From Spirochaetia bacterium (lineage in GTDB: Bacteria > Spirochaetota > Spirochaetia > Sphaerochaetales > Sphaerochaetaceae): a stretch of 64,000 bases of DNA. The stretch spans positions 1,288,784 through 1,352,783 of the forward strand of contig JAKVOU010000001.1 of NCBI GenBank assembly GCA_022482625.1. The letters are read 5' to 3'. This document shows positions 35,272-43,820 of the stretch, piece after piece (the first letter of the stretch is position 1; each line of letters opens with the position of its first letter). The translations under genes and the position numbers were made by a program. The notes beneath the pieces are model-generated. The model saw only the letters and a list, made by a program, of their open reading frames with translations, was not told the origin of the DNA and ran no database searches.

Positions 35272-37662
35272 TTATGATTCTTTTTTCTCATCCAACCAGA
35301 AGAACTGACTTTCATCTTCGCCCCTGGTATGGGTCTTTTCAAACTTTTCAAAACCATATGGCTTGACACCACCATCACGGGAAATTACAGAGCGAGTATT
35401 TTTCTTTTTCCGCCTATCCATATCATAGCGGCTCTCCCTGCGTTCCCTATCCCCTCGATATCCGGAATCATCCCGAGATCGGCGGTCGTATCCACCACGG
35501 TCATCATCATGATATCTTCGGCTACCATAGCCACCGCGGTCATCATCACGATACCCACGACTGCCATAACCACGATCGTTATCACGAGACCTGCTGCCGT
35601 ATCCGCGGTCATCATCATGATATCTTCGGCTACCATAGCCACCGCGGTCATCATCACGATACCCACGACTGCCATAGCCACGATCATTATCACGAGATCT
35701 GCTGCCATAGCCACCGCGATCATCATCACGATACCCACGACTGCCATAGCCACGATCATTATCACGAGATCTGCTGCCATAGCCACCGCGATCATCATCA
35801 CGAGACCCACGACTGCCATAGCCTCGATCATTATCACGAGACCTGCTGCCGTATCCACCGCGGTCGTCATCACGGGACCTGCGGCTACCATATCCACCGC
35901 GGTCATCATCACGAGACCCACGACTGCCATAGCCACGATCATTATCACGAGACCTGCTGCCGTATCCACCGCGGTCGTCATCACGGGACCTGCGGCTACC
36001 ATATCCGCCACGGTCGTCATCACGGAACCTACGGCTACCATAGCCACCACGGTCATCATCACGGGACCTGCGGGATCTATCTCCATCAGAGAAACGACCA
36101 GGACTCCTTCTGTCGTCACGGCGATTATCTCCAAAGTCACGTCTGTCACGATCACCTCGGCCAGCACTTCCATCGTCACGGCGAGAACCATGCGATGAAA
36201 AGACTTTATCCAAATCCCTCTTCTTCTGATCATCCATATCAGAATCTTTTTTCCTATCCTTGAGGCTTTCAATCGGTTTTGGTTCACTTGTAGCAACTTT
36301 GACCGGTTCAGAATCATCCCAACGTAGGCTAAGCATGCCGTTGTCAGAATCAGTTTCCTGATCTGAATCAAGGGACTTGATAATATTATCGTAATTATTT
36401 TCTTCGGTGGATTCTGCAGTTACTTCTGTTGCTTCCGTCTCCGAACTTTCCGATCCCTGACTTTCGTCAGATTCCTTGGTCTGTACGGCATCTTCTTGTT
36501 CTGATTTACCTTCCAAGGCAGCATCTTGATCAGTTTTTTCTACCGGAGAAGCATCAATCTCCTGCTGATCATTCAATTCAAAATTTTCATCTTTCTTTTC
36601 TTCAGTATCCATTCTTTCAAATTCCTTTGCATTCCGCAGGATCCTGTCATCGGACCCATTTTCACTGCTGGGCACTCTTTTATATCCAACCCAGTCTTTC
36701 TTCCTAAGAGTAATATTCCTTATCTTTTTCAATATCCAGGTACGGCTGGTACCCTTGTTCTTTGTAAAGCCAGGAGCGGCTACCGACTTAGTAATCTGCT
36801 CCAAATCAAAACCTCTTACTCTCCCACTGTCCATTTGAAAAGTACTCAGATTCGTCGAAAAAACCATGGTACCTTCAGGAGACAACAAATTGTTCAATAA
36901 ATCGAAATAACGTACATAATCTCGCCTAACATCAAAATCCTCATCCATTCTGTGGCTATTTGAAAAACTTGGTGGATCAAAAATAATCAAATCATATATT
37001 TCATTGTTCTTCAATGCTTCAATGATAAATTTCAATGCATCAGACTGGATGCATCGGTACATATCACCTATAAACCCATTGGCACCCAGGTTCTGTCTGG
37101 CCCATGCAGTAGAAGGCCCACTCAAATCAACAGAAACAACCTCCCTGGCACCACCACCGGCAGCATACACAGAAAATGCACCAGTATAAGAAAACAAATT
37201 CAGTACTTTGAGCCCTTTGCTCATCTCGCCAACCATCTGTCTGGTCCTCATATGGTCAAGAAACAAGCCGGTATCAATATGACTGGTCAAATCAACTGTA
37301 AAGGAATAGCCACTTTCCTTTACCGGTACTTTCAGGCTTTCCATAGCCTGAAGACCATGCTGTTGTCGGCCTTCTCTTTTCAGACGATGCATAAAAACAA
37401 CATGATCTGACTGAATATAGCACATACGACGAACAATATCACAGCAATCAGATATGACGTCATCAGCCAATCCCTCAGGACTATAATCAGTTACCCTTGC
37501 ATAGAGACCATATAAATCAACAGCAACAGGGAGTAAGCCAAGATTTCGGTCATATACCCTCATGCAATCCGTATTCTCATTGAGTACAATGCGCCTCATC
37601 GCCAGAGAATTATGTTTGAGTATCTTTCCAAAATCCTTGTATGAATATTCCAATTCCGTCAA
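35272..37662 (-). CDS. RlmK-type rRNA methyltransferase with acidic and RGG-like repeat tail
   Basis: The first ~325 of 796 residues match RlmK, the C-terminal half of RlmKL, a 23S rRNA m7G methyltransferase: CMRVYDRNLGLLPVAVDLYG, HIDTGLFLDHMRTRQ, SAM-binding LNLFSYTGAFSVYAAGGG and catalytic IIFDPPSFSNS. An acidic Glu/Ser/Asp-rich region (~350-450) follows, then a basic tail with 16 tandem units of two kinds (RxxRDDDRGGYGS and RSRDNDRGYGS, ~526-729) and a Lys/Arg-rich end. The tail is intrinsically disordered and of RGG/RG RNA-binding character, unusual in a bacterial methyltransferase. The start is TTG with AGGGA 7 bases upstream. I infer that the tail binds rRNA or RNA condensates. Confidence 0.85.
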   Translation of the reverse strand: MTELEYSYKDFGKILKHNSLAMRRIVLNENTDCMRVYDRNLGLLPVAVDLYGLYARVTDYSPEGLADDVISDCCDIVRRMCYIQSDHVVFMHRLKREGRQQHGLQAMESLKVPVKESGYSFTVDLTSHIDTGLFLDHMRTRQMVGEMSKGLKVLNLFSYTGAFSVYAAGGGAREVVSVDLSGPSTAWARQNLGANGFIGDMYRCIQSDALKFIIEALKNNEIYDLIIFDPPSFSNSHRMDEDFDVRRDYVRYFDLLNNLLSPEGTMVFSTNLSTFQMDSGRVRGFDLEQITKSVAAPGFTKNKGTSRTWILKKIRNITLRKKDWVGYKRVPSSENGSDDRILRNAKEFERMDTEEKKDENFELNDQQEIDASPVEKTDQDAALEGKSEQEDAVQTKESDESQGSESSETEATEVTAESTEENNYDNIIKSLDSDQETDSDNGMLSLRWDDSEPVKVATSEPKPIESLKDRKKDSDMDDQKKRDLDKVFSSHGSRRDDGSAGRGDRDRRDFGDNRRDDRRSPGRFSDGDRSRRSRDDDRGGYGSRRFRDDDRGGYGSRRSRDDDRGGYGSRSRDNDRGYGSRGSRDDDRGGYGSRRSRDDDRGGYGSRSRDNDRGYGSRGSRDDDRGGYGSRSRDNDRGYGSRGYRDDDRGGYGSRSRDNDRGYGSRGYRDDDRGGYGSRRYHDDDRGYGSRSRDNDRGYGSRGYRDDDRGGYGSRRYHDDDRGGYDRRSRDDSGYRGDRERRESRYDMDRRKKKNTRSVISRDGGVKPYGFEKFEKTHTRGEDESQFFWLDEKKES
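35475..36085 (-). repeat. Coding tandem repeat of RDDDRGGYGSR type
   Basis: About 610 bases of imperfect 33- and 39-base units inside the rlmK-like gene, encoding 16 peptide units. Units share near-identical DNA (for example CGGTCATCATCACGA on the plus strand), so length could change by slippage or recombination. Confidence 0.8.
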
Positions 37663-37747
37663 TTCTCAGTCCCTTTCTCTGAAAAAACTTTCAATAATCT
37701 GCTGACTATGATACAGTAATAACAAGATTATTTCAAGGAGAAACAAC

Positions 37748-38206
37748 ATGGAAGACACTGAAGCAACAGAGTTTCTACATGAACTAGAAAACAAATGGCA
37801 AGGCACTATTTCATGGAAAACTTTCGCCACGTGGTATTGCTGTTCCGATGGAACTCTCAGAGAGTATGGTGTTTTCTTGTTCAAGATCAACAATACCTTT
37901 CATTTTGAGGACTTCTATCGGGAATCAACAATCTTCGGCATTCCTTTACCAAAAAAGAAAAATGAAAAAAAGTTCATAAAAATGGAAAGATCTTTCACGA
38001 TAGGAGATGTTGCAGATGTCTTTCAGATTTCACAAAAATCAGCATTGGATATCGCTGAAGGACGACTACGCATTGAGCAAGCAAAGAAAATTGGAAAATT
38101 CGATAAAATATTTAGGAAAGTCGTTACCATTGTCAAACTCAAGGACGGTAGTGCCCATTGCTTTGAACTTCTCGATACAAAACAATTCAAGACCCAATTA
38201 CAATGA
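37748..38206 (+). CDS. Conserved-looking small protein, unknown function
   Basis: The 152-residue soluble protein is not assigned to a family. The N-terminal 70 residues are aromatic-rich (ISWKTFATWYCC). The C-terminal half reads like a helix-turn-helix or peptide-binding domain (FTIGDVADVFQISQKSALDIAEGRLRI) followed by strands (VVTIVKLKDGSAHCFELLD). AAGGAGA lies 7 bases before ATG. It diverges from the rlmK-like gene across 85 bases and ends at a terminator shared with rpsD. Confidence 0.75.
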   Translation: MEDTEATEFLHELENKWQGTISWKTFATWYCCSDGTLREYGVFLFKINNTFHFEDFYRESTIFGIPLPKKKNEKKFIKMERSFTIGDVADVFQISQKSALDIAEGRLRIEQAKKIGKFDKIFRKVVTIVKLKDGSAHCFELLDTKQFKTQLQ

Positions 38207-38210
38207 GATA

Positions 38211-38243
38211 AAAAGCCCCATGTATGCTGCCATGGGGATTTTA
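38211..38243. terminator. Bidirectional terminator between unknown gene and rpsD
   Basis: CCCCATG (38216-38222) pairs with CATGGGG (38231-38237). ATTTTATC follows on the plus strand and CTTTTTATC on the minus strand, so it can end both convergent genes. Confidence 0.75.
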
Positions 38244-38265
38244 TCCTGAAAATATATTGAAAAAT

Positions 38266-38862
38266 CTACTTTGAGTAGAATTCAACGACCAACTGATCAT
38301 TGATTTCTACAGGTACTTCGCTACGTTCAGGAAGTCTCAGCAAAGTGCCTGAAAAAGCTTCCTCATTCTTTTCGATATATGCCAGCTTAAAATGAGCTGC
38401 ACCTAGGAAATTTTTTCTAAACTGTTCGTTCTTGGTAGATTTCTCTTTCATGGAAATAACATCACCAGGTCTGCAACGATAGGAAGGAATATCAACCTTC
38501 TTCCCGTTGACCAAGATATGACCATGTGAAACCAACTGACGTGAAAGTCTGATGGAATTACCAAAACCGATACGATATACAAGGTTGTCAAGCCTGCATT
38601 CCAGAGTCGTGATCAATGCATCACCAGTTCTCATAGTTGTAGACTTGGAAGCCTGCTCATAATAATTGCGAAGCTGCCTTTCAAAGATACCATAATATGA
38701 TTTGACTTTTTGCTTCTCAGTGAGCTGCATACCATAATCAGATACTTTGTGTTTCTTTCGAAAAGCAGGATCATTTGCTCGATCCATAGCCTTGGGGTGA
38801 CCACAAGTATTCACACCAAGTCTACGACATTCTTTAAAACGGGGACCTCTTCTAGTTGCCAT
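38266..38862 (-). CDS. rpsD: 30S ribosomal protein S4
   Basis: The protein (198 residues) starts [18 protein letters not shown] and carries the S4 RNA-binding domain ([38 protein letters not shown]). S4 binds 16S rRNA early in small-subunit assembly. ATG 38862 has AAAGGA 8 bases upstream. Here rpsD stands alone, outside the usual rpsM-rpsK-rpsD-rpoA cluster, between tRNA-Asn and a bidirectional terminator. Its leader could hold a feedback site; a 6-base stem GGTACG/CGTACC lies at 38931-38955. Confidence 0.96.
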   Translation of the reverse strand: MATRRGPRFKECRRLGVNTCGHPKAMDRANDPAFRKKHKVSDYGMQLTEKQKVKSYYGIFERQLRNYYEQASKSTTMRTGDALITTLECRLDNLVYRIGFGNSIRLSRQLVSHGHILVNGKKVDIPSYRCRPGDVISMKEKSTKNEQFRKNFLGAAHFKLAYIEKNEEAFSGTLLRLPERSEVPVEINDQLVVEFYSK

Positions 38863-38961
38863 CGTCAATTCCTTTAAGAAAGTCAGATACAATTCCAGCA
38901 TGAACCAGCATGTTCAGACTTCAATTGTGTGGTACGTAACTTCGTCTCTCGTACCTTAAGA

Positions 38962-38995
38962 CAAAAAATGACTTCCGTCGTTACCTCAGGAAGCC
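38962..38995 (-). terminator. tRNA-Asn terminator
   Basis: On the minus strand GGCTTCC (38995-38989) pairs with GGAAGTC (38976-38970), with one G-T pair, followed by ATTTTTTG. It lies just after the tRNA 3' end. Confidence 0.6.
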
Positions 38996-39002
38996 ACAGT
39001 TG

Positions 39003-39075
39003 CTCGCCCGGAGGGATTTGAACCCCCGACAGGGTGGTTAACAGCCACCTGCTCTGCCAACTGAGCTACAGGCGA
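39003..39075 (-). tRNA. tRNA-Asn (GTT)
   Basis: A 73-base cloverleaf: acceptor TCGCCTG/CGGGCGA (one G-T pair), D-arm AGCTCAGTTGGCAGAGC, anticodon loop CTGTTAA with GTT, and T-loop GGTTCAAATCC with GGGGG/CCTCC-type stem. Discriminator G; the CCA end is not encoded. Confidence 0.95.
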
Positions 39076-39095
39076 ATATCATGCGAACGATAGGA

Positions 39096-39124
39096 ACATT
39101 ACCCTATCAGCCTTTTTCTGTCAA
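39096..39124 (-). promoter_or_regulatory. tRNA-Asn promoter
   Basis: On the minus strand a consensus -35 TTGACA (39124-39119) and TAATGT (39101-39096) are spaced 17 bases, about 20 bases before the tRNA. Confidence 0.7.
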
Positions 39125-39263
39125 TATATCCCAACTTTTTTTTCAAACATTTTTCTATCAAAAAAACAATGACAAATAAATAGAAAAAACAGAATAAAAT
39201 ACAACTGTCTAAAACCATTTGCCAACAGCACATAAAGAATTTCTACCTAATAAATATTTTTGC

Positions 39264-39308
39264 AAAAAAAGTACAGAAGTGGGGAAGCATCCGAAGCTGC
39301 TTCCCCAC
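39264..39308 (-). terminator. Terminator of the triple-module nucleotidase gene
   Basis: On the minus strand GTGGGGAAGCA (39308-39298) pairs perfectly with TGCTTCCCCAC (39289-39279), followed by TTCTGTAC and seven T. It begins 27 bases after the stop. Confidence 0.85.
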
Positions 39309-39334
39309 ATAATTTTACTTATCAACCAAAGCCT

Positions 39335-42300
39335 TTACCTAACTGGATAATTAGCTTTGAGATAATCCATCAAGGCATCGCTAAGCATACCATATGTGCC
39401 GATCACCTTGGTAAACATCGTGTAGCCATCACCACCAGCAACCATGAAGTCATTGGTACAGACTTTATATGGAGTAGAATCCTTCTTGATAATCTTGTCA
39501 CCAACCAAGACTCTCAGAATCCGCTTGCCAGGCTTTCCGTACTTATTGTACACAACCCTGAGATCTGTCTGGCTATATGAACCTGCAGGTTCAGGCAATC
39601 CAGAATAGCCATGCTCCAAAGCTGCATAGACCTGTTCACCAGTCAATTCGCAGACTGTCATGGTATTACCAAACGGCAACACAGTCATTACATCATTGAT
39701 CGTAACATCGCCTGCAGCAAGGCTAGCTCTGATACCACCACCGTTGGTGATTGAGAAATCAGCGCCTGTAGCTTCAGTCATTGCAGTACAGATCATCCTT
39801 GAAAGGTCAGTAGGCCTTGTACGGACATCAGCCCTTTCACCATCCAACCATACTGGCAGTTTGGCAATGACCGTGCCATATTCCTTATCAAGCGCAGCCT
39901 GCTTGTCTGCAATAAAGGATGCAACTTCAGGATCATCTGGGACCTCAGTAATTCCATATTTCTGTGCAAGCTTGCTCTCAGCAGGATCCAACACATCAGA
40001 AGCCTTGACAAGAGTCTCTGTCTGACCTACGGCCTTGTCGTTGCGAACTGACACATCGACAACACCTACATTCTTCATGTATTCCCCGGCCTGTACAATC
40101 AAAGCCCCGTTTACAACCTTGCCACCTTCGATAGCATCATGGCTATGTCCGTCTATAAACAGATCAATACCATTGATATGTTTGCAAATGTCAATGCTTG
40201 TCAAGCCACTGGTAACATTCGGATTGATGCCGACGTGACCAAGTACCACTACATAATCAGCATACTTATGAGCCATGTTGACTGCAGCTTGCGCCTCATC
40301 AAGTACATCCAAAGGATTCACGAACTTAAGACCGACAACATTCTTTGGATTGGTAGAAGTCATGGTATCAGGAGTAGTGAGACCAATGACAGCCACTTTG
40401 AATCCATTGAATTCATAAATTTGATATGGCTGCAACAGGAAATTGCCCTTGCTATCGAGAATGTTGGCACTCAACACCTTAATATTGGTGTACTGGTCAG
40501 CATATTTGGCAGCTTGGATAAGTCTATCCTGTCCAAAGTCAAAATCATGATTTCCTGGTGCAACTGCATCATAGCCCAGCATATCAAGCATTACACCGGC
40601 AGTCTCACCCTGGAACATGTTGACAATATTAGTGCCTTGGCTTACATCACCTGCATCCAAAACCAAGATATTGTCAGTCAAACTCCTTGCAACCTGCAAC
40701 ATGGTAGAAAGTTTTGGATAACCAATTGTGGCCTTTCCATCAGAAGCGAGCCGTCCATGCACATCATTGGTATGAACAATAAACAAATCGAAATTAGGAT
40801 TAGAACCCTTGGCTTTAATTATCGGAGTCACACCATACGGATATTTGACAGCAGCCTTTTCGGCAGCAGCCTTCTCGGCAGCGGCCTTCTCAGCGGCAGC
40901 CTTCTCAGCGGCAGCCTTCTCGGCGGCAGCCTTCTGGGCAGACATATTCATTTTAGCCGTATATGCCGCACTTACCTTGGCAAGGTAACAAGCAACATCA
41001 TTATCCGCAGGAATGGAAGCTATACCATATTGTTTTGCCAGCGCACTGTGGGCAGGATCGTTGATGTCAGAGGCCGATACAAAACCAAGGACCTTCGTGG
41101 ACATCCTGTCACCCTTCACGGACACATCCACCAGACCAATCTGCTGCAGCCCGGCTCCGGTCCCTACCAACGTCGTCCCGTTCACCATTTCGGTATACGG
41201 CTTGTCCGACGCCTCAACGAACAGGTCAATGCCCTTGATGTTCTGGCAAATCAGCTTAGCCGTATACTGGCTGTCGTCGACGTTGCCAAGCACCACGACG
41301 TAGTCAACCATCGACTTCGCCATGTCAACTGCCGCCTGTGCGTTCTTTATGATGACAGGATCAGTAAAGCTGAGCCCCTCAGTGTCATTCTTTGCAGCCG
41401 CAGGAGAAGTCAGCCCGGCAACCAGCACGGTCTTGCCGTTGAAATAGTAGACCTGATACGGCTGGAACACAGGGTTCCCCTTCTTCGTGAGCGTATTGGC
41501 CGAAAGGACCTTCAGGCTCGTGTTCTGGTAGGCATAGGAAGCAGCCTGCTCCAGACGAGCGGTACCATAGGCAAAGTCACCGGCACCAGGAGCCACGGCA
41601 TCATAGCCCAGCATCGCCATCAGCACGCCTGCAGGCTCCCCGCCGAAACTCTCGACCAATGCACTGCCACTGGTCGCATTGCCCGCATCAAGGAGCAAGG
41701 TATCGGCAGTAAGACTCCTGCCAGCCTTCAGCAAAGTAGCGAGCTTGGCATAGTCTATGCCATCAAGCGCGCCCTTCACGTTCCCGGTAGCGGCAATGTA
41801 CAAATCAAAGTCAGAAACCGCCTTGTCGCTCTTCACGATAGTCGAGACATTATAGGGATATTCAGTAGTCTTCTTGGCGGCAAGTTTCTCAGCAGCAGCC
41901 TTCTGGGCAGCGGCTTTCTCGGCAGCGGCTTTCTCAGCGGCAGCCTTCTCGGCAGCGGCCTTCTGGGCAGCGGCCTTCTGGGCAGCGGCCTTCTGGGCAG
42001 CGGCCTTCTCGGCAGCAGCCTTCTCAGCGGCAGCCTTCTGGACTGGTGTCATCATTTTTTCTGCATATGCCGCACTTACCTTGGCAAGATAACAAGCAAC
42101 ATCATTATCCGCAGGAATGGAAGCTATACCATATTGTTTTGCCAGCGCACTGTGGGCAGGATCGTTGATGTCAGAGGCCGATACAAAACCAAGGACCTTC
42201 GTGGACATCCTGTCACCCTTCACGGACACATCCACCAGACCAATCTGCTGCAGCCCGGCTCCGGTCCCTACCAACGTCGTCCCGTTCACCATTTCGGTAT

Positions 42301-43282
42301 ACGGCTTGTCCGACGCCTCAACGAACAGGTCAATGCCCTTGATGTTCTGGCAAATCAGCTTAGCCGTATACTGGCTGTCGTCGACGTTGCCAAGCACCAC
42401 GACGTAGTCAACCATCGACTTCGCCATGTCAACTGCCGCCTGTGCGTTCTTTATGATGACAGGATCAGTAAAGCTGAGCCCCTCAGTGTCATTCTTTGCA
42501 GCCGCAGGAGAAGTCAGCCCGGCAACCAGCACGGTCTTGCCGTTGAAATAGTAGACCTGATACGGCTGGAACACAGGGTTCCCCTTCTTCGTGAGCGTAT
42601 TGGCCGAAAGGACCTTCAGGCTCGTGTTCTGGTAGGCATAGGAAGCAGCCTGCTCCAGACGAGCGGTACCATAGGCAAAGTCACCGGCACCAGGAGCCAC
42701 GGCATCATAGCCCAGCATCGCCATCAGCACGCCTGCAGGCTCCCCGCCGAAACTCTCGACCAATGCACTGCCACTGGTCGCATTGCCCGCATCAAGGAGC
42801 AAGGTATCGGCAGTAAGACTCCTGCCAGCCTTCAGCAAAGTAGCGAGCTTGGCATAGTCTATGCCATCAAGCGCGCCCTTCACGTTCCCGGTAGCGGCAA
42901 TGTACAAATCAAAGTCAGAAACCGCCTTGTCGCTCTTCACGATAGTCGAGACATTATAGGGATATTCAGTAGTCTTCTTGGCGGCAAGTTTCTCAGCAGC
43001 AGCCTTCTGGGCAGCGGCTTTCTCGGCAGCGGCTTTCTCAGCGGCAGCCTTCTCGGCAGCAGCCTTCTGGGCAGCGGCCTTCTCGGCAGCAGCCTTCTCA
43101 GCGGCAGCCTTCTCGGCGGCAGCTTTTTCAGCAGCAGTCTTTTCAGCTGGCACAGGTGCCTCTGCAACTGGTGTGCTTGGAACCTGTTCGACCTTAGTCG
43201 CAGTAGAAGCACAACCTACAAGGGATATGATCAGCGATGCCGTAAGCACCGATGTCATAATTTTACTGGACAAACGCTTCAC
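39335..43282 (-). CDS. Lipoprotein with three 5'-nucleotidase modules, two catalytically dead
   Basis: The 1315-residue protein has a lipoprotein signal ending LVGC (Cys24), then three UshA-like modules (~105-405, 473-773 and 810-1315) joined by Ala-Glu-Lys pentad helices. Module 3 has every metal site (TNDVHG, DAGDVSQG, GNHDFDFG, LGHV, GHSH) and a nucleotidase C-terminal domain (TNGGGIR, FMVAGGDGY), so it should be an active nucleotide hydrolase. Modules 1 and 2 are identical over long stretches, lack that domain and have lost the ligands: TGNVKG, DAGNATSG, GAGDFAYG, LGNV, EASDKP. They are pseudo-enzyme modules, perhaps binding nucleotides or acting as spacers. GTG start with GAGGAGG 7 bases upstream. 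Confidence 0.9.
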   Translation of the reverse strand: MKRLSSKIMTSVLTASLIISLVGCASTATKVEQVPSTPVAEAPVPAEKTAAEKAAAEKAAAEKAAAEKAAAQKAAAEKAAAEKAAAEKAAAQKAAAEKLAAKKTTEYPYNVSTIVKSDKAVSDFDLYIAATGNVKGALDGIDYAKLATLLKAGRSLTADTLLLDAGNATSGSALVESFGGEPAGVLMAMLGYDAVAPGAGDFAYGTARLEQAASYAYQNTSLKVLSANTLTKKGNPVFQPYQVYYFNGKTVLVAGLTSPAAAKNDTEGLSFTDPVIIKNAQAAVDMAKSMVDYVVVLGNVDDSQYTAKLICQNIKGIDLFVEASDKPYTEMVNGTTLVGTGAGLQQIGLVDVSVKGDRMSTKVLGFVSASDINDPAHSALAKQYGIASIPADNDVACYLAKVSAAYAEKMMTPVQKAAAEKAAAEKAAAQKAAAQKAAAQKAAAEKAAAEKAAAEKAAAQKAAAEKLAAKKTTEYPYNVSTIVKSDKAVSDFDLYIAATGNVKGALDGIDYAKLATLLKAGRSLTADTLLLDAGNATSGSALVESFGGEPAGVLMAMLGYDAVAPGAGDFAYGTARLEQAASYAYQNTSLKVLSANTLTKKGNPVFQPYQVYYFNGKTVLVAGLTSPAAAKNDTEGLSFTDPVIIKNAQAAVDMAKSMVDYVVVLGNVDDSQYTAKLICQNIKGIDLFVEASDKPYTEMVNGTTLVGTGAGLQQIGLVDVSVKGDRMSTKVLGFVSASDINDPAHSALAKQYGIASIPADNDVACYLAKVSAAYTAKMNMSAQKAAAEKAAAEKAAAEKAAAEKAAAEKAAVKYPYGVTPIIKAKGSNPNFDLFIVHTNDVHGRLASDGKATIGYPKLSTMLQVARSLTDNILVLDAGDVSQGTNIVNMFQGETAGVMLDMLGYDAVAPGNHDFDFGQDRLIQAAKYADQYTNIKVLSANILDSKGNFLLQPYQIYEFNGFKVAVIGLTTPDTMTSTNPKNVVGLKFVNPLDVLDEAQAAVNMAHKYADYVVVLGHVGINPNVTSGLTSIDICKHINGIDLFIDGHSHDAIEGGKVVNGALIVQAGEYMKNVGVVDVSVRNDKAVGQTETLVKASDVLDPAESKLAQKYGITEVPDDPEVASFIADKQAALDKEYGTVIAKLPVWLDGERADVRTRPTDLSRMICTAMTEATGADFSITNGGGIRASLAAGDVTINDVMTVLPFGNTMTVCELTGEQVYAALEHGYSGLPEPAGSYSQTDLRVVYNKYGKPGKRILRVLVGDKIIKKDSTPYKVCTNDFMVAGGDGYTMFTKVIGTYGMLSDALMDYLKANYPVR
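40961..41956 (-). repeat. Tandem duplication, copy 2 (encodes module 2)
   Basis: This ~1-kb block matches 42065-43060 at an offset of exactly 1104 bases (368 codons); in the parts compared I saw one mismatch (40985 versus 42089). The offset keeps the reading frame. Such identity points to recent duplication or gene conversion. Confidence 0.85.
42065..43060 (-). repeat. Tandem duplication, copy 1 (encodes module 1)
   Basis: The partner of 40961-41956. The flanking Ala-Glu-Lys linkers, built of 15-base units, differ in unit number and in Glu/Gln choice, and would favour slippage or crossing-over between copies. Confidence 0.85.
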
Positions 43283-43303
43283 GAGTCTTCCTCCTCAACG
43301 AAA

Positions 43304-43333
43304 ATCATATGAATTGCTATTTTAAATAATCAA
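43304..43333 (-). promoter_or_regulatory. Promoter of the triple-module nucleotidase gene
   Basis: On the minus strand TTGATT (43333-43328) and TATGAT (43309-43304) are 18 bases apart, with the GAGGAGG ribosome site just downstream. The rest of 43334-43763 is AT-rich and shows no supported gene. Confidence 0.5.
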
Positions 43334-43763
43334 TTACGACTATTATAACACAAATTAAAAAGTATATATACAAAATTCCTTACTCTGACAAACAAAACTG
43401 CCCCCCTGATATGCCAATTTTCAATTGTACCGTTGGTCAAATCATTCGGGTGGCGGTCAATGCAGTATCAGTGTGTTTTTCAATCATAGCAGACTCCAAG
43501 AACACGATAATAAAGTTTCCTCAACTTCCCATACGGATGGGCACAGTCGTACTTCATCCTTTTCCTTATATTACCCCTCGGACTCTCTCATACCGCCCTT
43601 TATTATAGACATTAGATATCCAAGTCGTCAATTGGCAATTGTTAGAATTTCAAGCAACTAGCTGGTTTATCTTACAAACATCCCATTTTTTATCATTTTA
43701 TTAACAAAAAACAATTTCAGTGACTTTACTTTCAAGAAAAAACACACTTTGGTTTTGTTAAGC

Positions 43764-43798
43764 TAAAAAAATGCCTATGGAATCAAATCCATAGACAT
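43764..43798 (-). terminator. Terminator of the 56-residue protein gene
   Basis: On the minus strand ATGTCTATGGA (43798-43788) pairs with TCCATAGGCAT (43781-43771), one G-T pair, followed by seven T. It lies 22 bases after the stop. Confidence 0.85.
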
Positions 43799-43820
43799 TA
43801 CTACAAGAGCCATGAGACAC

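Noticed and set aside
35475-36085. CRISPR-like regular repeats
   Set aside because: The units are contiguous without unique spacers, vary in length (33 and 39 bases) and keep a reading frame, so they are a coding tandem repeat.
35329-36198. Plus-strand frame rich in Ile/Thr/Ala opposite the RGG-like tail
   Set aside because: A shadow of the Arg/Asp/Gly repeat codons read backwards; it has no start signals, and the real frame is fused to a clear methyltransferase.
41880-42040. Second CRISPR-like repeat array of short units
   Set aside because: These are 15-base Ala-Glu-Lys codon repeats inside the lipoprotein gene, with no spacers.
40139-43312. Very long open frame on the plus strand (over 1000 codons)
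   Set aside because: It is antisense to the triple-module lipoprotein gene. Its openness comes from the biased, repeated codons of that gene, and it translates to improbable repeats of Gly/Ser/Leu with no ribosome site.
43411-43661. Two overlapping plus-strand frames in the lipoprotein upstream region
   Set aside because: No ribosome site or coding character; the region is AT-rich and more likely regulatory.
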